DNA of 64,000 bases from positions 936,047-1,000,046 of the forward strand of contig NW_020194600.1 of NCBI RefSeq assembly GCF_002865645.1, read 5' to 3'. The first letter of the stretch is position 1. Each line of letters starts with the position of its first letter. The notes beneath the pieces are model-generated. The model searched no databases and was not told the DNA's origin. It saw only the letters and a program-made list of their open reading frames with translations. Below, piece after piece: positions 34,401 to 45,103 of the stretch. The DNA is from Hyaloscypha bicolor E. Lineage: Eukaryota; Ascomycota; Leotiomycetes; Helotiales; Hyaloscyphaceae. The position numbers and the translations under genes are program-made.

Positions 34401-34526
34401 AGCGATAATAATTACCCTGGCGTAATTCCCGCATTAGATGAGGTCAAGAGATATGCTCCAAAGTGGACGAGTGTTGTTAAGTCCATGGATGGCTTGGTTG
34501 AAGGCAGCAAGCCTTTCGTTGTTTGA
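31449..34526 (+). CDS. pff1: Vacuolar membrane M28-family metalloprotease (PFF1 type)
   Basis: A single intronless frame of 1025 residues, the usual length for fungal PFF1 proteins (about 950-1050). The ATG at 31449 (context AACCATG) gives MICYNPFAF, matching the family N-terminus; the longer frame from a GTG at 31425 was not used. A membrane helix follows (~residues 8-32), then GLNLTEAWLDL and NGYHPYNSRRNDEVRDWLL. The lumenal M28 domain shows its zinc site: HFDSVSSGYGATDNGVG (His ~214, bridging Asp ~226), NNGEEDGLYG (catalytic/ligand Glu ~259-260), FRATDTE (Asp ~302) and YHTDEDD (His ~359). At least seven further membrane helices fill residues ~425-790, with a hydrophilic acidic loop in the middle. 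The C-terminal ~250 residues form a lumenal beta-rich domain. The predicted role is proteolysis at the vacuolar membrane. Confidence 0.95.
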   Translation: MICYNPFAFVPMIVTLTTAIVYLAIFIPVIVIHETVPSAPKNPTVYRGLNLTEAWLDLAELTNGYHPYNSRRNDEVRDWLLRRIAGILDHNRVQYSSESDPNSQLKEGSTVDQQAQEPTYPDHVESVTLDHDELRARSSSPTAVIFNDLVANYTATALTKPGETRRRLGISTYFEGNNIIVYIRGAEDEEGEWWKSTKPSTKTKHGKGGVMVNAHFDSVSSGYGATDNGVGVITVLQLVKYFTTEGNTPKRGVVALFNNGEEDGLYGAKAFLSHPMASFVHTFMNLEGAGGGGRSTMFRATDTEVARAYGKARHPFGTVVANDGFSLGVVRSETDYIVFRAEGYRGVDVAFWEPRSVYHTDEDDMKHTSIDSVWHMLSASVETMKYLTSRTNEFIGPRGDKDEKKVENGRGTPGVWFDLFGQVLAVFRLRSLFAWSLAILISSPLILILITFLLVRQDKYYLFAGEIEKEGLDDHVVSLQGWRGFSRFPITLIVSGAITTGAAFLLRKINPLIIYSSQYSVWAMSMSLFFCLFWFLMAGSNFVRPSALHRTYAFIWMFSIGWILLVAATVFEDRLKIGSSYMFVIYESAVFLATLIALCELFALPTKSSVVESSREEQENQAGIAAVPRSDALVYDRNSPNGHDESGAAEATETTPLFGGNNHRSAIGATFSRGYHRSTTANLDGAEDNSHGKHHAFGNEQTWSEKLPAWTWLLQFLLIGPFTLIILGQVGLFLVAGLAQTGTDGSPLLLPYLAVTLFSILLVLPITPFVHRVTHQIPTFLFLVFVGTLIYNLSAFPFSANARYKAYFQQTVDLESGINRVYLIGLEEYIRDIISFVPSASGQTISCDKKPTIRDGVVFCSYEGLAPKVVGNVKDGVPPEKAFHDWLTYNVTRLEGQNKATFHISGLETKACIMRFDEPFSAFSVEGAAPSDGKWPDVPETGSDQIKLWHRDWNREWVVDVEWPVSEGKKPGEEGRNGRVVCLWSDNNYPGVIPALDEVKRYAPKWTSVVKSMDGLVEGSKPFVV

Positions 34527-35266
34527 ACTTTTGGGTTGGAATCGAGGCTGGGGTTACGGTTTATGAGATTGACGGTCAATACTAATAACATTGTACATAT
34601 GAGCTTGTAAATTGCTCGCGATTTGACTGCTTCATTTGTTCTTGCGATATTTCCGAGGTCTCATAGTTTTGTCGCCGTCAACCCCTAAGCAGAAGTTCCG
34701 CATCTGTCCCTACTTTCAATCTTCTGCCTCTTCCGATATTTACTATCTTGGCTTTTATCTCGCTCCGATCTATCTCAAGTGAGCCTTTCTAGGGGGCTTC
34801 TTCTAGCTCGCATCAATTTCCTCATTCTGGGTGGAACGTCTACTACCGCAAGCCAATAAAGGACAGAAACAAGTCACACGATAGGCCATGACCTCCCCAG
34901 ATGTCGGTGCGAGGACTTGAGGCACAATTCTAGCTCGCTCTTGGGAATTACATAATTGGACCCCCTGTATGGCCTATCGCTCTCTTTGAGGCAGCCCAAT
35001 TGCCTTGTTAGGCTTGTCGGAGCGGTAGCCACAAACGCCGCATAACAATGTACTCGCACAAGCGGATTTAAGGTTAATCCTTTATATACCCCGCGAAACA
35101 TAAAAAAATATGCTGTGGCTAAATCAATCTCGCCCCCTACATGATCTCGCATGTCGCAAGGGTGTCCGGACGTCTGTCGCATAACACGCGAGCGTCTTGC
35201 ATGCAGCTGGGAAGTCTTCTTTTTGCTGTCCACCCTGTCTTAGTTAAGTTTCTCTCTGATTGAGAA
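34527..35266. other. Intergenic, nothing supported
   Basis: About 740 bases holding the protease 3' flank and the region upstream of the broken beta-glucosidase. No feature recognised. Confidence 0.4.
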
Positions 35267-37648
35267 ATGCGCTCTCAAATTCTCGTGCTCTTAGGGGCCG
35301 TGGTTTCTTTGATTGAAGCCCAAGGGTACAATGGGTACTGGGACGCGGCATACGCCAAGGAGGCAATGGCTCTTGGGAAATTGTCTACTGTTGAAAAGGC
35401 TGGACTCGTCACGGGTATCGGATGGGAAAAGGTCAATGCACTGGAAATGCCAGTCCAACGAACTCGATCAACTTCCGCACATTATGTTTACAGGATGGAC
35501 CGCTTGGTGTTCGCTCAACGACTGGTATTACTGCTTTCCCACCGGGTATCCAAGCGGCGTCGACATGGGATCGAAGCTTGATGTATGCCCGTGGCCATGG
35601 CGTTGGTGAGGAGACGAAAGCGATGGGGATCAACGTCATCCTCGGTCCCGTGTGCGGACCTCTGGGATAATTCGCGCAAGGCGGACGGAACTGGGAGGGC
35701 TTTAGCAGCGACTCGTACCTGGACGGCGTCGCCATGGAGCAAACCATTGGCGGGATTCAAGATGTGCGCTAAGCGTTACATTGGCAACGAGCAGGAGAGG
35801 GGCCGTGAGATGACGAATCCCGTGATTGATGATAGGACGATGCTTGGGTTGTATCTTTGGCCCTTTGCGGAGGCTGTGAGGGTGGCTGTCCTGTGCAGTT
35901 ATAATAAGATTGGTGGGACTTGAGTGTGTGAGAACCAGCATACAATTAATGAGTTGTTGAAGAAAGAGCTAGGTTTCAATGGGTATGTAGTTACGGATTG
36001 GAATGCAGGACATAGCAATATTGGGGTTGCGAATGCTGGGCTCGATATAGGGCTGCCGGGTACAAAGTTCTCCTTTCTAACCATTTCGCCCCTCTTCCCT
36101 TCATTTTTGAAATCTCCGGTACCCAACAGAATCTGACCTTTTCAGGAACCGACTCCGTAGGAAAGAATCCCTTCCGGGGCTCCGCCCTACAATCCGCCAT
36201 CGGTTCCGGCGTCTCCAGCTCCCGTCTGAACGACATCGTAAACGCATCCTCGCGTCCTAGTACCTCACAAAGCAAAACTCCGGCTACCCGTCGATCGCCG
36301 TAACAGCCAAAGGTGGCGGCAGCGGTCGAAACGTGCAAACAACAAACCATACAGCGACCACCCGAGCAGTGGCTCGCGATGGCATTGTGCTCCTAAAGAA
36401 TACCGGAAATCTGCTACCGCTGCGGAAACCGAAGAGTATTGCTATCATTGGATCAGGCGCTGTGGTGAATTTGAAGGGCATCCATAGCTGTGTTGATTTG
36501 GGCTGAAATACGGGGATTTTGGTGCAGGGCTGGGACTCAGGGACTGTCACGTTGCCTGTGAGTTTCTCAATTTCCATTCTCGAAGACAGGAATAGACCAA
36601 CTGCTAACTTGTAGAATTTGAGCGCCCCCGCAGACGCAATAACCACCCGCGCTAAAGCAGACGGAACAACCATAACCACCTCCGCGTCCGGCACAGCCAG
36701 TCAAGGCTCTACCGCTGCTCAGAACGCAGATGTGGCAATCGTATTCATCACTGCCGATTCAGGCGAGGGGTACACCGTCGTTGAAAAGAACACCAGTGAT
36801 TGCAGTGACCTCGAAGCCTGGCACAGCGGCGCCGAATTGGTGAAAGCTGTTGCGGGCGTGAACAAGAACACGATCGTTGCCGTAAACACCGTGGGCCCGA
36901 TCCTACTTGAAGCTTTCGCGGACCTACTAACGTGAAAGCTATGGTATAGTCAGGGCCGCCTGGCGAAGAAGCAGGGAGCGCCTTGGTACTGTGTTGTATT
37001 GGATTGTAAGTCCGAGTGGGATGCTACCATACACGATCGCGAAATTAGCGTCAGATTATGGAAACTCGATACGATCGGGAAGTGATAGCTTTGCGGAGGA
37101 GGTTTTCATTGATTACAGGCCCTTTGGTAAAGCCAATATTGCGCCGAGATCTGAGTTTGGGTTTGGTTTGTGTGAGTCTCTCTCTTCTACTGTGATGGGT
37201 GGTTTGGTATGGGAGCTGATAAAGGGGTAGCATATGCAACGTTCAACGACACCAATATCTCCATCGCCGGATTGCCCACCTCTGGCGCTGCATCCGGGAC
37301 AATCGTCCCCGGCGGTTCCTCTTCTCTTTTCGATACCGCGGCCACTGCCACAGCTATAACCACGAATTCTGGATCCGCCACTGGCGCGAAGGTTGCGCAA
37401 TTATACACTGGGCTTCCTTCGACTGCGCCATCGAGTCCTGTGAGGCAGATTAGAGGTTTTCAGAAAGTAAGCATTAAGGGGAGGGAGGGGGGAGTGCGAC
37501 TGTGACATTCAGGTTGAGGAAGAAGGATTTGTCATATTGGGATACGAGCGCGAAGGCGTGGACGGTGCCGAAGGGGAGTATCACAGTCAGTATGGGGGCC
37601 AGCTCGAGAGATATTAGGTTGACGGAGCTATCGTCGTTTCTTGAATGA
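35267..37648 (+). pseudogene. GH3 beta-glucosidase, multiply broken
   Basis: A once-secreted glycoside hydrolase family 3 beta-glucosidase (cleaves terminal beta-glucosyl residues of cello-oligosaccharides). The signal peptide MRSQILVLLGAVVSLIEAQG is intact. Family blocks are present in changing frames: QDGPLGVRSTTGITAFPPG, INVILGPVCGPLG, AQGGRNWEGFSSD, KRYIGNEQE, ELGFNGYVVTDWNAGHS (with the nucleophile Asp of TDW), then the GH3 C-terminal and fibronectin-III-like parts, ending SSRDIRLTELSSFLE and a stop at 37646-37648. Lesions: frameshift near 35425, TAA at 35668-35670, frameshift near 35765, TGA at 35921-35923 (family Trp codon in GTWxCEN), a small deletion before LCSYNKI, and more downstream. 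Loss of function is certain for the full-length enzyme. An intact paralogue elsewhere cannot be judged. Confidence 0.9.
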
Positions 37649-38353
37649 TAGTGAAATGGAAGGGATGTATATAGTGGAGAGTGTTTGGGACTTGTAAATA
37701 GGTTCATTTCGAGGTGTGAATAGAATGTATGGAAGCATTGGCAGGTTTCATTTGCTCTGCAATCCAAGTCTCCTTTCAATTATCTCGCTTATCTATCGTT
37801 TGCGCTCAAAAGATTGGAAAGCGCATGCATACAAGAAGAGGAAGGAAAGTATGAAGAGATGAAATAGCAAATATATCGAAAAACACACACTTAAATATAT
37901 GGGTTCGGAGCTCTGATCATGTGAATGGTATCTCGCTTCGCAAAGGTGAAAAGTCAACAATAGCCCAATTAAGCGAGACACCCCCCTCACCCAAAAATGC
38001 TCAAAAAAGTTGCAAAAAAAGACAAAAGAATCACAAAGGCCGGAATTATGGAAACCTGAAGCCTTAGGACCAGAAACTATGCATGTTGTCTGTGGCAGAG
38101 CAGCTCTCTTCTAAGCCGAACCCTATTACAGCTGTACCCGGTGTAGCAGCTAGGGTGAGTTTTAGCTAGGGTATTATCCCATACTATCCTCGAAACTTAA
38201 TTCACGACTGGAGATCTCTTGGGAGGAAAATCGCTTATTTGGATACATAAGACCCGGATGGCCAATCATCGCTTGTCGGAGCTATGGCTTGTTGACTCCC
38301 CGATTAGTATGCCATGTGCAAATATCTTTTAAACTGCCTCAGAATCTCGTTTT
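37649..38353. other. Intergenic between convergent pseudogenes, nothing supported
   Basis: About 700 bases with A-rich runs near 38000. No coding or RNA feature was recognised. Confidence 0.4.
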
Positions 38354-39784
38354 CTATTTATATTCTATGTACTTCCCAAAACATTCGACGCTTCGCAGTA
38401 GCGACTCTTTCTCTGGCATGACGCTCACAACCGCCTCTGCACTTCCATCTGGCAGCTTGGGCAAGATACAACATCCCGCACTTCCAACGACACGTGGGTA
38501 TCGATATCGAATCAATGGTCCAAATGCCTCCCCCCAGTCTTGATAATACAGCATACCGCTCGCCCAATCTGTCCCCACCGCGACTCCGGTTGTGGCATAA
38601 GACTCCATGAATCCCCAAGCAGGCCACTTCTCATTCGTCGTTGCCAGAAGACTGATCACCTTGGCTGGCGTCACGGAGGCGATGGCTCGGCGGATGGAAC
38701 TTGCTGCTTGCTTCAGACCGGAGGGTGAGAAGAGCGTACCGAGTTCTAAGGTGGCGGTGAGTTGGTAGACGCAGTTGCCAATATAGGATTCTGTCAAGTT
38801 GAGGTGACGGCGTGCGTCAGATGGGAAGAAGACGCTTCCTAGAGTTGATGATGGAAGGTTCTGGGCTGTGGCGGAACGGCGGCTGCGGACGAGGAGAGAA
38901 GATTGCCATATGAGAGCGGCAAGTGCGTCGTGTGTAGATATAAACGGGGCATCTGGTGTCGTGGCATCTGCTTTGAGCTTCTTGAGGTTGGCTGTAGATA
39001 TGTGGAGGAGGACAGCGGTTTCCGGTGCCGAGGCCTCGAATGGATGGGAAGATGGGTTTTCCAGTTGTGGAGCACCTTCTGGAGGAGCATAGTTCCATCT
39101 TTATGCTGGGTGGTCTTTAATATTGAACGGGCCGTTGCTCTTCAGATTTCGCAGAGCACTCCGGTCCACCATGGATGCAGCCTCAGAGAGATCCCCACTC
39201 GTCACGGCGCTGCTAGAGGACGCTTGTGATCGTCTTGTCTCCTCGGCGAGTACTCTTGTCAGCTCATTCGTCCCGGAACCGTCGCCAACAGAGTGTGAGA
39301 TAGCGATCGTTATGATGGTACCTCCTTCGATGACGCCGAACTGCACTTTAAATGCAGCATATGGACGATCGTTACCGATATCAGGAGGTACAGGCGTGAG
39401 CAGGTCATAAGGAAGCTGCAGAGCTGGGAACTCGGCGGCCTCGAGCTCATTGAAGGAAAGCAGTTTTGTTCGTAAGTCTCTCAAAACAAGTTCGATGCCC
39501 TTGTCAGGCACAATTGTTCGCCAATCCTCTTTTCCATTCTTGGCATCATTAAGTGGTAGGGGGACAACGATGCCACCTAGCATGGGACATCGATTGACGA
39601 GAGCCTGCAAACCAGTCTTGGCTGCGGAGAGTTGCGCGTCTCGTTGTGCAGAGGAAGTGCAACGGAATATTAGGAGACGGTTGCTGTAGTGGACCGGATG
39701 GAAGGCATCTAAACCTGCCAGATCAACGTGAAAAGATGGGCCTGAGATCAGCAAACTGTCTTCCTTGAAGGATGAGTTGGCCAT
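38354..39784 (-). pseudogene. BAHD/trichothecene-acetyltransferase-like gene with one in-frame stop
   Basis: Reads MANSSFKEDSLL... for 227 codons, then TAA (39103-39101), then 248 further codons in the same frame to a stop at 38354. The total of 476 matches a full-length fungal BAHD acyltransferase (CoA-dependent O/N-acylation of secondary metabolites). The catalytic motif HxxxDG is intact (HSVGDG, residues ~163-168). The second half, beyond the stop, carries NCVYQL and DWASGMLYYQDWGEAFGPL, which forms the acceptor/CoA side of the fold. The stop falls in DHPA-stop-RWNYAPP, where relatives have a Tyr or similar residue, so one base change would explain it. The gene is either recently inactivated or affected by a single sequencing error. 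It is divergent from an aldehyde dehydrogenase 358 bases away, a possible co-regulated pair. Confidence 0.85.
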
Positions 39785-40142
39785 GATTTGGAGAGAGGTA
39801 TCGGTTTGATGTCGGGGTTTCTTGGGGTTGTTTATCGCTCACTGTGAGTCGATACCAGGCCCCTATCCCGAATAGGGATTTCGCGCGGGTTCAATCCCCT
39901 GACAGCCGTGAGCTGTGGGCTTTGATACGCTGTATTACAGGCGGCTGTCCCTGTCGTACGGGTAGTGGTCACCGAAGAGTGGGGTAATTATGCCCCGCAA
40001 GTAGGCCTCACAAGTCAGGCACCTCATTGATAAAGGTTCCTAACGACCTTCTTCATCCAGCCACTCTTCTCCTACGGATTTCTCTATCTTCACTTCTTGC
40101 TGCCTCTGCCAACCCCTCGGAGGTCGGCAGGTGGTTCTCACC
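39785..40142. promoter_or_regulatory. Shared divergent promoter, acyltransferase / aldehyde dehydrogenase
   Basis: 358 bases between two divergent start codons. It contains an inverted repeat CCCTAT-CCCGA-ATAGGG (about 39862-39878) and a second short pair near 39900-39920. Fungal Zn2Cys6 regulators bind short inverted G/C triplets, so a bidirectional operator is possible, but this is inference. A GGTTCAATCCC string at about 39889-39899 looks like a tRNA T-arm, but no cloverleaf was found around it. Confidence 0.35.
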
Positions 40143-41624
40143 ATGCGGCATCAATTCAACTGGGTCAATGGAGCCTACCAATTGGCTTCTCGAGATGTGA
40201 TCCAGGTCATCAACCCCGCGACCGAGTCCCCAATCGCAACAATAGACTCCACGCCCCAGGAAACAGTCAATGCCATCGTAGTTTCATCCCTGCAGAACTT
40301 CTCAAGCGGTGTCTGGAGCCAGGCCGATGCGTCAACCCGGTTCACAGTCTTATCGAAGGCCGCAAACCTGCTCCGAGCTCGTCTGCACGAGTTCATCAAT
40401 CTCGAGACGCGGCAGACGGGTCGACCTATCCGGGAAATGAAAGCACAACTTTTTCGTATCCCTGAATGGCTTGAATACTTTGCTTCGCTAGCCCGTACGC
40501 ATGAAGGCTGTGTGACGCCCTTTAAAGGACCAGTCGTCAACACACTCACACGCTTACCACTTGGCGTTGTTGTACAGATCACCCCTTGGAACCACCCACT
40601 CCTGATAGCAACTAAGAAGATTGCTGCAGCACTGGCTGCTGGGAATTCTGTCATTGTCAAGCCATCCGAGAGTGCACCACTTTCTGTGCTGGAGATGGGA
40701 AAGCTTTTCCAAGAAGCGGGCTTGCCTGATGGAACATTACAGATTGTGTCAGGATATGGGAGAGAGACTGGCAAATTTCTCTGCGAGTCGCCGCTGATTT
40801 CGAAGATTGATTTGACGGGTGGTTTGGCCACCTATGAGGCAATCGCGCCCACGGCGAGCAAGAACCTGATCCCGATCACAGCTGAATTGGGTGGCAAAGC
40901 ACCAGTGTGCTTCTTTCCCAGCATGCCAATTGAGAAGGGAGTGAAGGCTGCTTTATTTGCGAGCTTCATTGCAAGTGGGCAGACTTGTGTGACAGGTAGT
41001 CGATTATTGATACACTCGGAGATCTATAACGAATTCGTTGAACAATTGGTACGGAGGACGATGAGTTTGAGACTCGGTGATCCGACTGATGACCGGACGC
41101 AAATTGGAGCTGTGATCTCACGAGCGAGTGTAGAGAGATGCACTGCGTTTGTTTCTCATGCTATGGTAGAGGGAGGAAAGGTTCTTTGTGGCGGGAAGCC
41201 CACAGATGTGGATGGAAAAGGCTTCTTCTTCGAGCCTACTCTTATCGAAACGAAACCCGACAGTAATCTGGCATCCAATGAGGTCTTCGGTCCTGTCATC
41301 GCACTCATCAGATGCGAGTCAGAGGAAGAGATTATCAGAGTAGCAAATGCTACATCCTTTGCGTTAGGGGCGTCTGTTTGGAGCAACGACTTCAATCAAG
41401 CGCATCGTGTTGCAGAGAAAATCAATGCGGGGATAGTTTGGATCAACGGGCATCACTTGAATGATCCTTCATCGCCTTGGGGTGGGTTCAAGGAGAGCGG
41501 GTTGGGCAAGGAGAATGGCATCGAAGCGTATGAGAGCTACACGAAGTTGAAGAGTACGATCATCAATTATGGGCAAGAGCCAACTTGGTTTGATGATGAA
41601 GTTGAGAACGCGAGGTATGGGTAG
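40143..41624 (+). CDS. NAD(P)-dependent aldehyde dehydrogenase
   Basis: Intronless, 493 residues from the ATG at 40143 (context CACCATG). A GTG twelve bases upstream was rejected as start. Oxidises an aldehyde to the carboxylic acid. Visible landmarks: the cofactor-binding TPWNHPLLIA (oxyanion Asn) and KPSESAPLS, LTGG (where most members have F-T-G-S), the general base in AELGGKAP (Glu ~247), the catalytic nucleophile in ASGQTCVTGSR (Cys ~281), and the C-terminal EVFGPVIALIR and PWGGFKESGLG. Closest in style to betaine-aldehyde/vanillin-type ALDHs, but the substrate cannot be fixed. Its divergent neighbour is an acyltransferase, so both may have served one small metabolic task. Confidence 0.95.
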   Translation: MRHQFNWVNGAYQLASRDVIQVINPATESPIATIDSTPQETVNAIVVSSLQNFSSGVWSQADASTRFTVLSKAANLLRARLHEFINLETRQTGRPIREMKAQLFRIPEWLEYFASLARTHEGCVTPFKGPVVNTLTRLPLGVVVQITPWNHPLLIATKKIAAALAAGNSVIVKPSESAPLSVLEMGKLFQEAGLPDGTLQIVSGYGRETGKFLCESPLISKIDLTGGLATYEAIAPTASKNLIPITAELGGKAPVCFFPSMPIEKGVKAALFASFIASGQTCVTGSRLLIHSEIYNEFVEQLVRRTMSLRLGDPTDDRTQIGAVISRASVERCTAFVSHAMVEGGKVLCGGKPTDVDGKGFFFEPTLIETKPDSNLASNEVFGPVIALIRCESEEEIIRVANATSFALGASVWSNDFNQAHRVAEKINAGIVWINGHHLNDPSSPWGGFKESGLGKENGIEAYESYTKLKSTIINYGQEPTWFDDEVENARYG

Positions 41625-43039
41625 TGGGCAACCTCCGACGCCTGGAATCGTGGGAAGAGAGGAGTTAGCGTATGCCTGGTTGGTCTTGTCGAATATCATA
41701 TCAGACGTCTTCGCCTGATGTTCACTGCATCTGCAAGAGCGAGAGAGTCTCCAAGCGTCGCAAGGTGATTCGAATTCCTGTGACCGTTGGGCGTTTAGCG
41801 ATGATTGTGTCGTTGGTCCCCAGTACAGATACGCTGGCGATCTACCCTCAGATATGATCGTGACCGGGGTTCTCCCAAGTCGCCAAGAATCGAGTCTTCC
41901 TCGAAAAGTCATGGTAGGGTTGCTTTCGAATCCTCCTACGTTCCTGAATTCAGGGTCCTTTGACTTCAACCCATTGGTATATTTCCGTGTTAGTTCAAAA
42001 TGTGTTGGAAGAAGAATTTTACAGATGAATGAAGTGAGAGCTGAGCTGTTGTTTGCACTATTCTTTTTTGTTGTTTTCCTTTCCTCAAGCAGTCGATCAT
42101 GGACGAGATACTGAATATCCCCCCTGAGATTGCAATCACGAAGTAGTTCTCCACCCCTTTATGTCACATTGACAACGTCTGGCAAGCGAGCTGCTTCAAA
42201 TTCAGGGACAAGTCCCGGGAATGTACTTGCCATGTGGAAATGAAACGATGACAATTTTCTCCCGCGAATAGAAACACAGGATGAATCTTAACCGAGACCT
42301 TGGAAAGATAGCATTCTTCCCCCTTGCTTTCTTCAGCGGATCTTTACGATCTGGGTCTCTCTATAGGTCAGCTCAGATGGGGAGGGGCACACCCGAGCTG
42401 AAGCAGTGCCGCATCGGTTGGAGTCTTCCACCCGGGATTGGACGCCCTACGGCACAAGCGGCGCTTAGATCCTGCGGTAAGCAAAGTTTACGCAAGGTGC
42501 TATCCTTTCTCTTCTAAAGTGATACGTTCACTACAAGGTTTGTAATCCCATCGCGTTTAAGTGCAGCAGCGTCAGAATCTCAAGCCTTCTGGGAAGAATT
42601 CCACGGTCTTTCGATGAAGGCATCGATAAATGTACCCCTTCGCCGAAATATGACAAGGTCTGAATCAATGGAGACATTGGTTTGATGATTAGAAGAGCAG
42701 CTACAGCGTTCAATACATTTGAAAGTTGAACTCTCAATGAGCCAGACTTGGGCAGCAAATCTGGGCCCGCCCCCACACCAGAAGATTGCAGCCAAGTCTC
42801 CCAACATTGTCGCGCGCAGTTCTGTGACGACGGGGCACAGCCAACAAATTTCCCATGATGCTCTGACCTCGTTTGGACATGCTGCAGACGCATCCCTGAG
42901 GCGTAGAAGTTAAGTGTTGGTTTCTCAAAATTTCGCGTTGAATATCAGAGGGTGGATACTTTGTTCAAGGCACGACCACAGTGTCGGCTCTTTCTTCTTC
43001 ACATGCTCGACTCCCTCTCCAGAGTCCGAGTTTCAAAAC
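41625..43039. other. Intergenic, nothing supported
   Basis: About 1.4 kb. The 166-codon antisense frame 41469-41969 overlaps the ALDH 3' end and has no recognisable domain, so I treat it as a shadow. The right part is the promoter/5' UTR of the fasciclin gene. Confidence 0.4.
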
Positions 43040-44758
43040 ATGGAGTTGTTATTTTTTTGTCTCTTGTTATTTATTTCGTGCGTCTGGAGCCAGGCTTTGC
43101 TTTCTGTGCTTCAAAACCACTTCGAACTCAGCGCGTTCAACAGCTATGTGAACGGTTCTCAGAAGTTGACTAATTTACTATCATCTGCGGACAACGTCAC
43201 GCTCCTCGCACCGTCTAATGCTGCTTTCAAATCATGGCTTCCAAACCAAGCACCAAACTTGGCGGAGGACCAGATCGAAGCGTTGTTGACTTACCATATC
43301 GTTCATGGCGTATTTCCTTCGGTAACTTTCTCGAGTCAACCGCAGTTTTCGAAGACTTTCCTGAACAACATAACGTACGCCAATGTCACCGGTGGACAGA
43401 GGGCGGAGCTTTTGACGGGTAGTAGTGGGAACCCGGAAATCGTCTCGGGGAACAAGATCGTGAGCGGGATTTCAACAACGGTAAGACCTCCAGACGCGAA
43501 TATAGGGAGGGAGCTGATGAGAATAATAGGATAGGATGTACTATTCACTGGAGGACTGATACAAATCATCGATACCGTCTTGACAATACCTCTCAATTTT
43601 GTGATCTTGATCACACAGGCAAACTTTAGGTAAGGGAATTCTTCGAGCGTGTTCAATGTTCAGTTGGTGTTGAAGCCCAACGCCGTGACTCCCATTCCGT
43701 TTCCTTCACCTAGAGCTCGAGAAGTACTACCTTCGCTTCTCATTTCATCCTGCATGGTGTTATACCACCTTTGTGAAATAATTCTGACTTTCCACAGGTA
43801 CTTTGTCGCCATCCTAAATGCAGGAGGATATCTCAGTCCCAACGACACGCCTCTCGTCAGCAACGCCATCTACGCACCAAGCAACACCATCTTCGCGCCC
43901 AACACACAAGCAGCGGTAGACTCATTCAATTCCATCTCGGCAACCATGTCTCAAGAGCAACTTGCTGAGATCTTCAACTACCACACCGTCCCTGGGTTCT
44001 TGGGCTATAGCACCCAGTTGAAACATGGAATGCAGCTGCGCACATTGCAAGGCACAAATCTTACCATCACGATTCAGGGAAACAATACGTTTGTTAATAG
44101 TGCGAGGATTATGACGTATGATTATTTGGTTTGTAATGGGGTGGTACATATGATTGATAGGTGAGCCTCTCCTCCTTCCCCTTCATGTCAAAATTGAAAT
44201 TAAAGATCAATGCTAATGAGGATCAGTGTCCTCAACCCCTCCAACACAACCGGCCCACCGCCGCCCACCGGAGCCCAAACACCACCCGCCACGACATCCT
44301 CCTCAACAACTCTCTACATCAGCATCCAGCCCCCGAAATCAGGCTGGACCCCAGCCTCCAAAGCTGGTGTTGGCATCGGCGTCGTTCTGATCGCTGTTGC
44401 ACTGGTAAGAGCGATGTATTTCCTGTTGATGTGGATGAGAAGGAGGCAATTGGTGGGCGGAGAGAAGAGACAGAAGTCGAAGGTTGTGTGGAATGTGGGG
44501 CCGGTCTGGGGAAGGAAGGTTACAAAACAGATGGGGAGGGAGAGAGGGGTGAGTCCGCAGGAGCTGGATGCGGAGCAGAAATCGGGGATGGATATGGCGA
44601 GCCCGGGGGTGAGTGAGGCGTTGACGATGACGATGGGTAGTCGGTATGAGGGGAGTACGGTTGGTAGTTGGGGTGGGGAGTTGGAGGGAAGTGGGGGTCC
44701 GAAAATGGTTATTGTTAGAGGACATATTTCGGGCGTTGCTGGCGGTGGTGGGAGTTAG
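43040..44758 (+). CDS. Fasciclin-domain (FAS1) membrane glycoprotein
   Basis: Four exons (43040-43480, 43535-43629, 43798-44160, 44227-44758), 476 residues, all junctions in phase. Signal peptide MELLFFCLLLFISCVWSQA. Two tandem FAS1 domains: the first (~20-175) with VTLLAPSNAAFKSW and ALLTYHIVHGVF, the second (~180-300) with AIYAPSNTIFAPN, IFNYHTVPGF and the terminal VCNGVVHMID. A Pro/Thr/Ser linker (GPPPPTGAQTPPATTSSS) leads to one membrane helix (~342-365: AGVGIGVVLIAVALVRAMYFLL) and a basic, Gly-rich cytoplasmic tail. FAS1 proteins act in cell-surface adhesion and cell-wall contacts. Several NxT/NxS sites suggest glycosylation. The ATG chosen directly precedes the hydrophobic core; the longer frame from 42914 adds a region that is not signal-like. 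Confidence 0.9.
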
Positions 44759-45103
44759 TTTTGAAGGGGAGCAAATGAGTTCTGGGATTTACTTAAACGG
44801 AACACCACAAGTTACGGGTTTCATCATTGGTTGTGTGCCATTCTCATGTTCTCTTTCCGGTATCAGTGCTGCTATGGCTCACCTGTTTCGTGCAGCAAGC
44901 GGCTGTGTTTTAATCATTAAGGCGGAGTTATGAGAGTTCTTGGGGTGCGGGGGTTTCCTCATCTACCTAAATGTAGTGGAAGCTTCTGTTGATTATCGAT
45001 TTCTCTCTCGTCTCTCTCCAATGAGCATCTCTGTACTAATAACGTCGCAGCTACTCGAGCTGAGAAGCTCCCCACAACAACTGCTCCTCAAATTTCTGTC
45101 TGT

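Noticed and set aside
39880..39905. tRNA-like T-arm (GGTTCAATCCC)
   Set aside because: No acceptor, D or anticodon stems pair around it, and the T-stem itself pairs badly.
40175..40831. 218-codon antisense frame in the aldehyde dehydrogenase gene
   Set aside because: Shadow of the ALDH coding frame.
41469..41969. 166-codon minus-strand frame overlapping the ALDH end
   Set aside because: No recognisable motif, no splice-consistent extension, half of it is antisense to ALDH.
44339..44725. 128-codon antisense frame in the fasciclin gene tail
   Set aside because: Shadow of a Gly/Ser-rich coding region.
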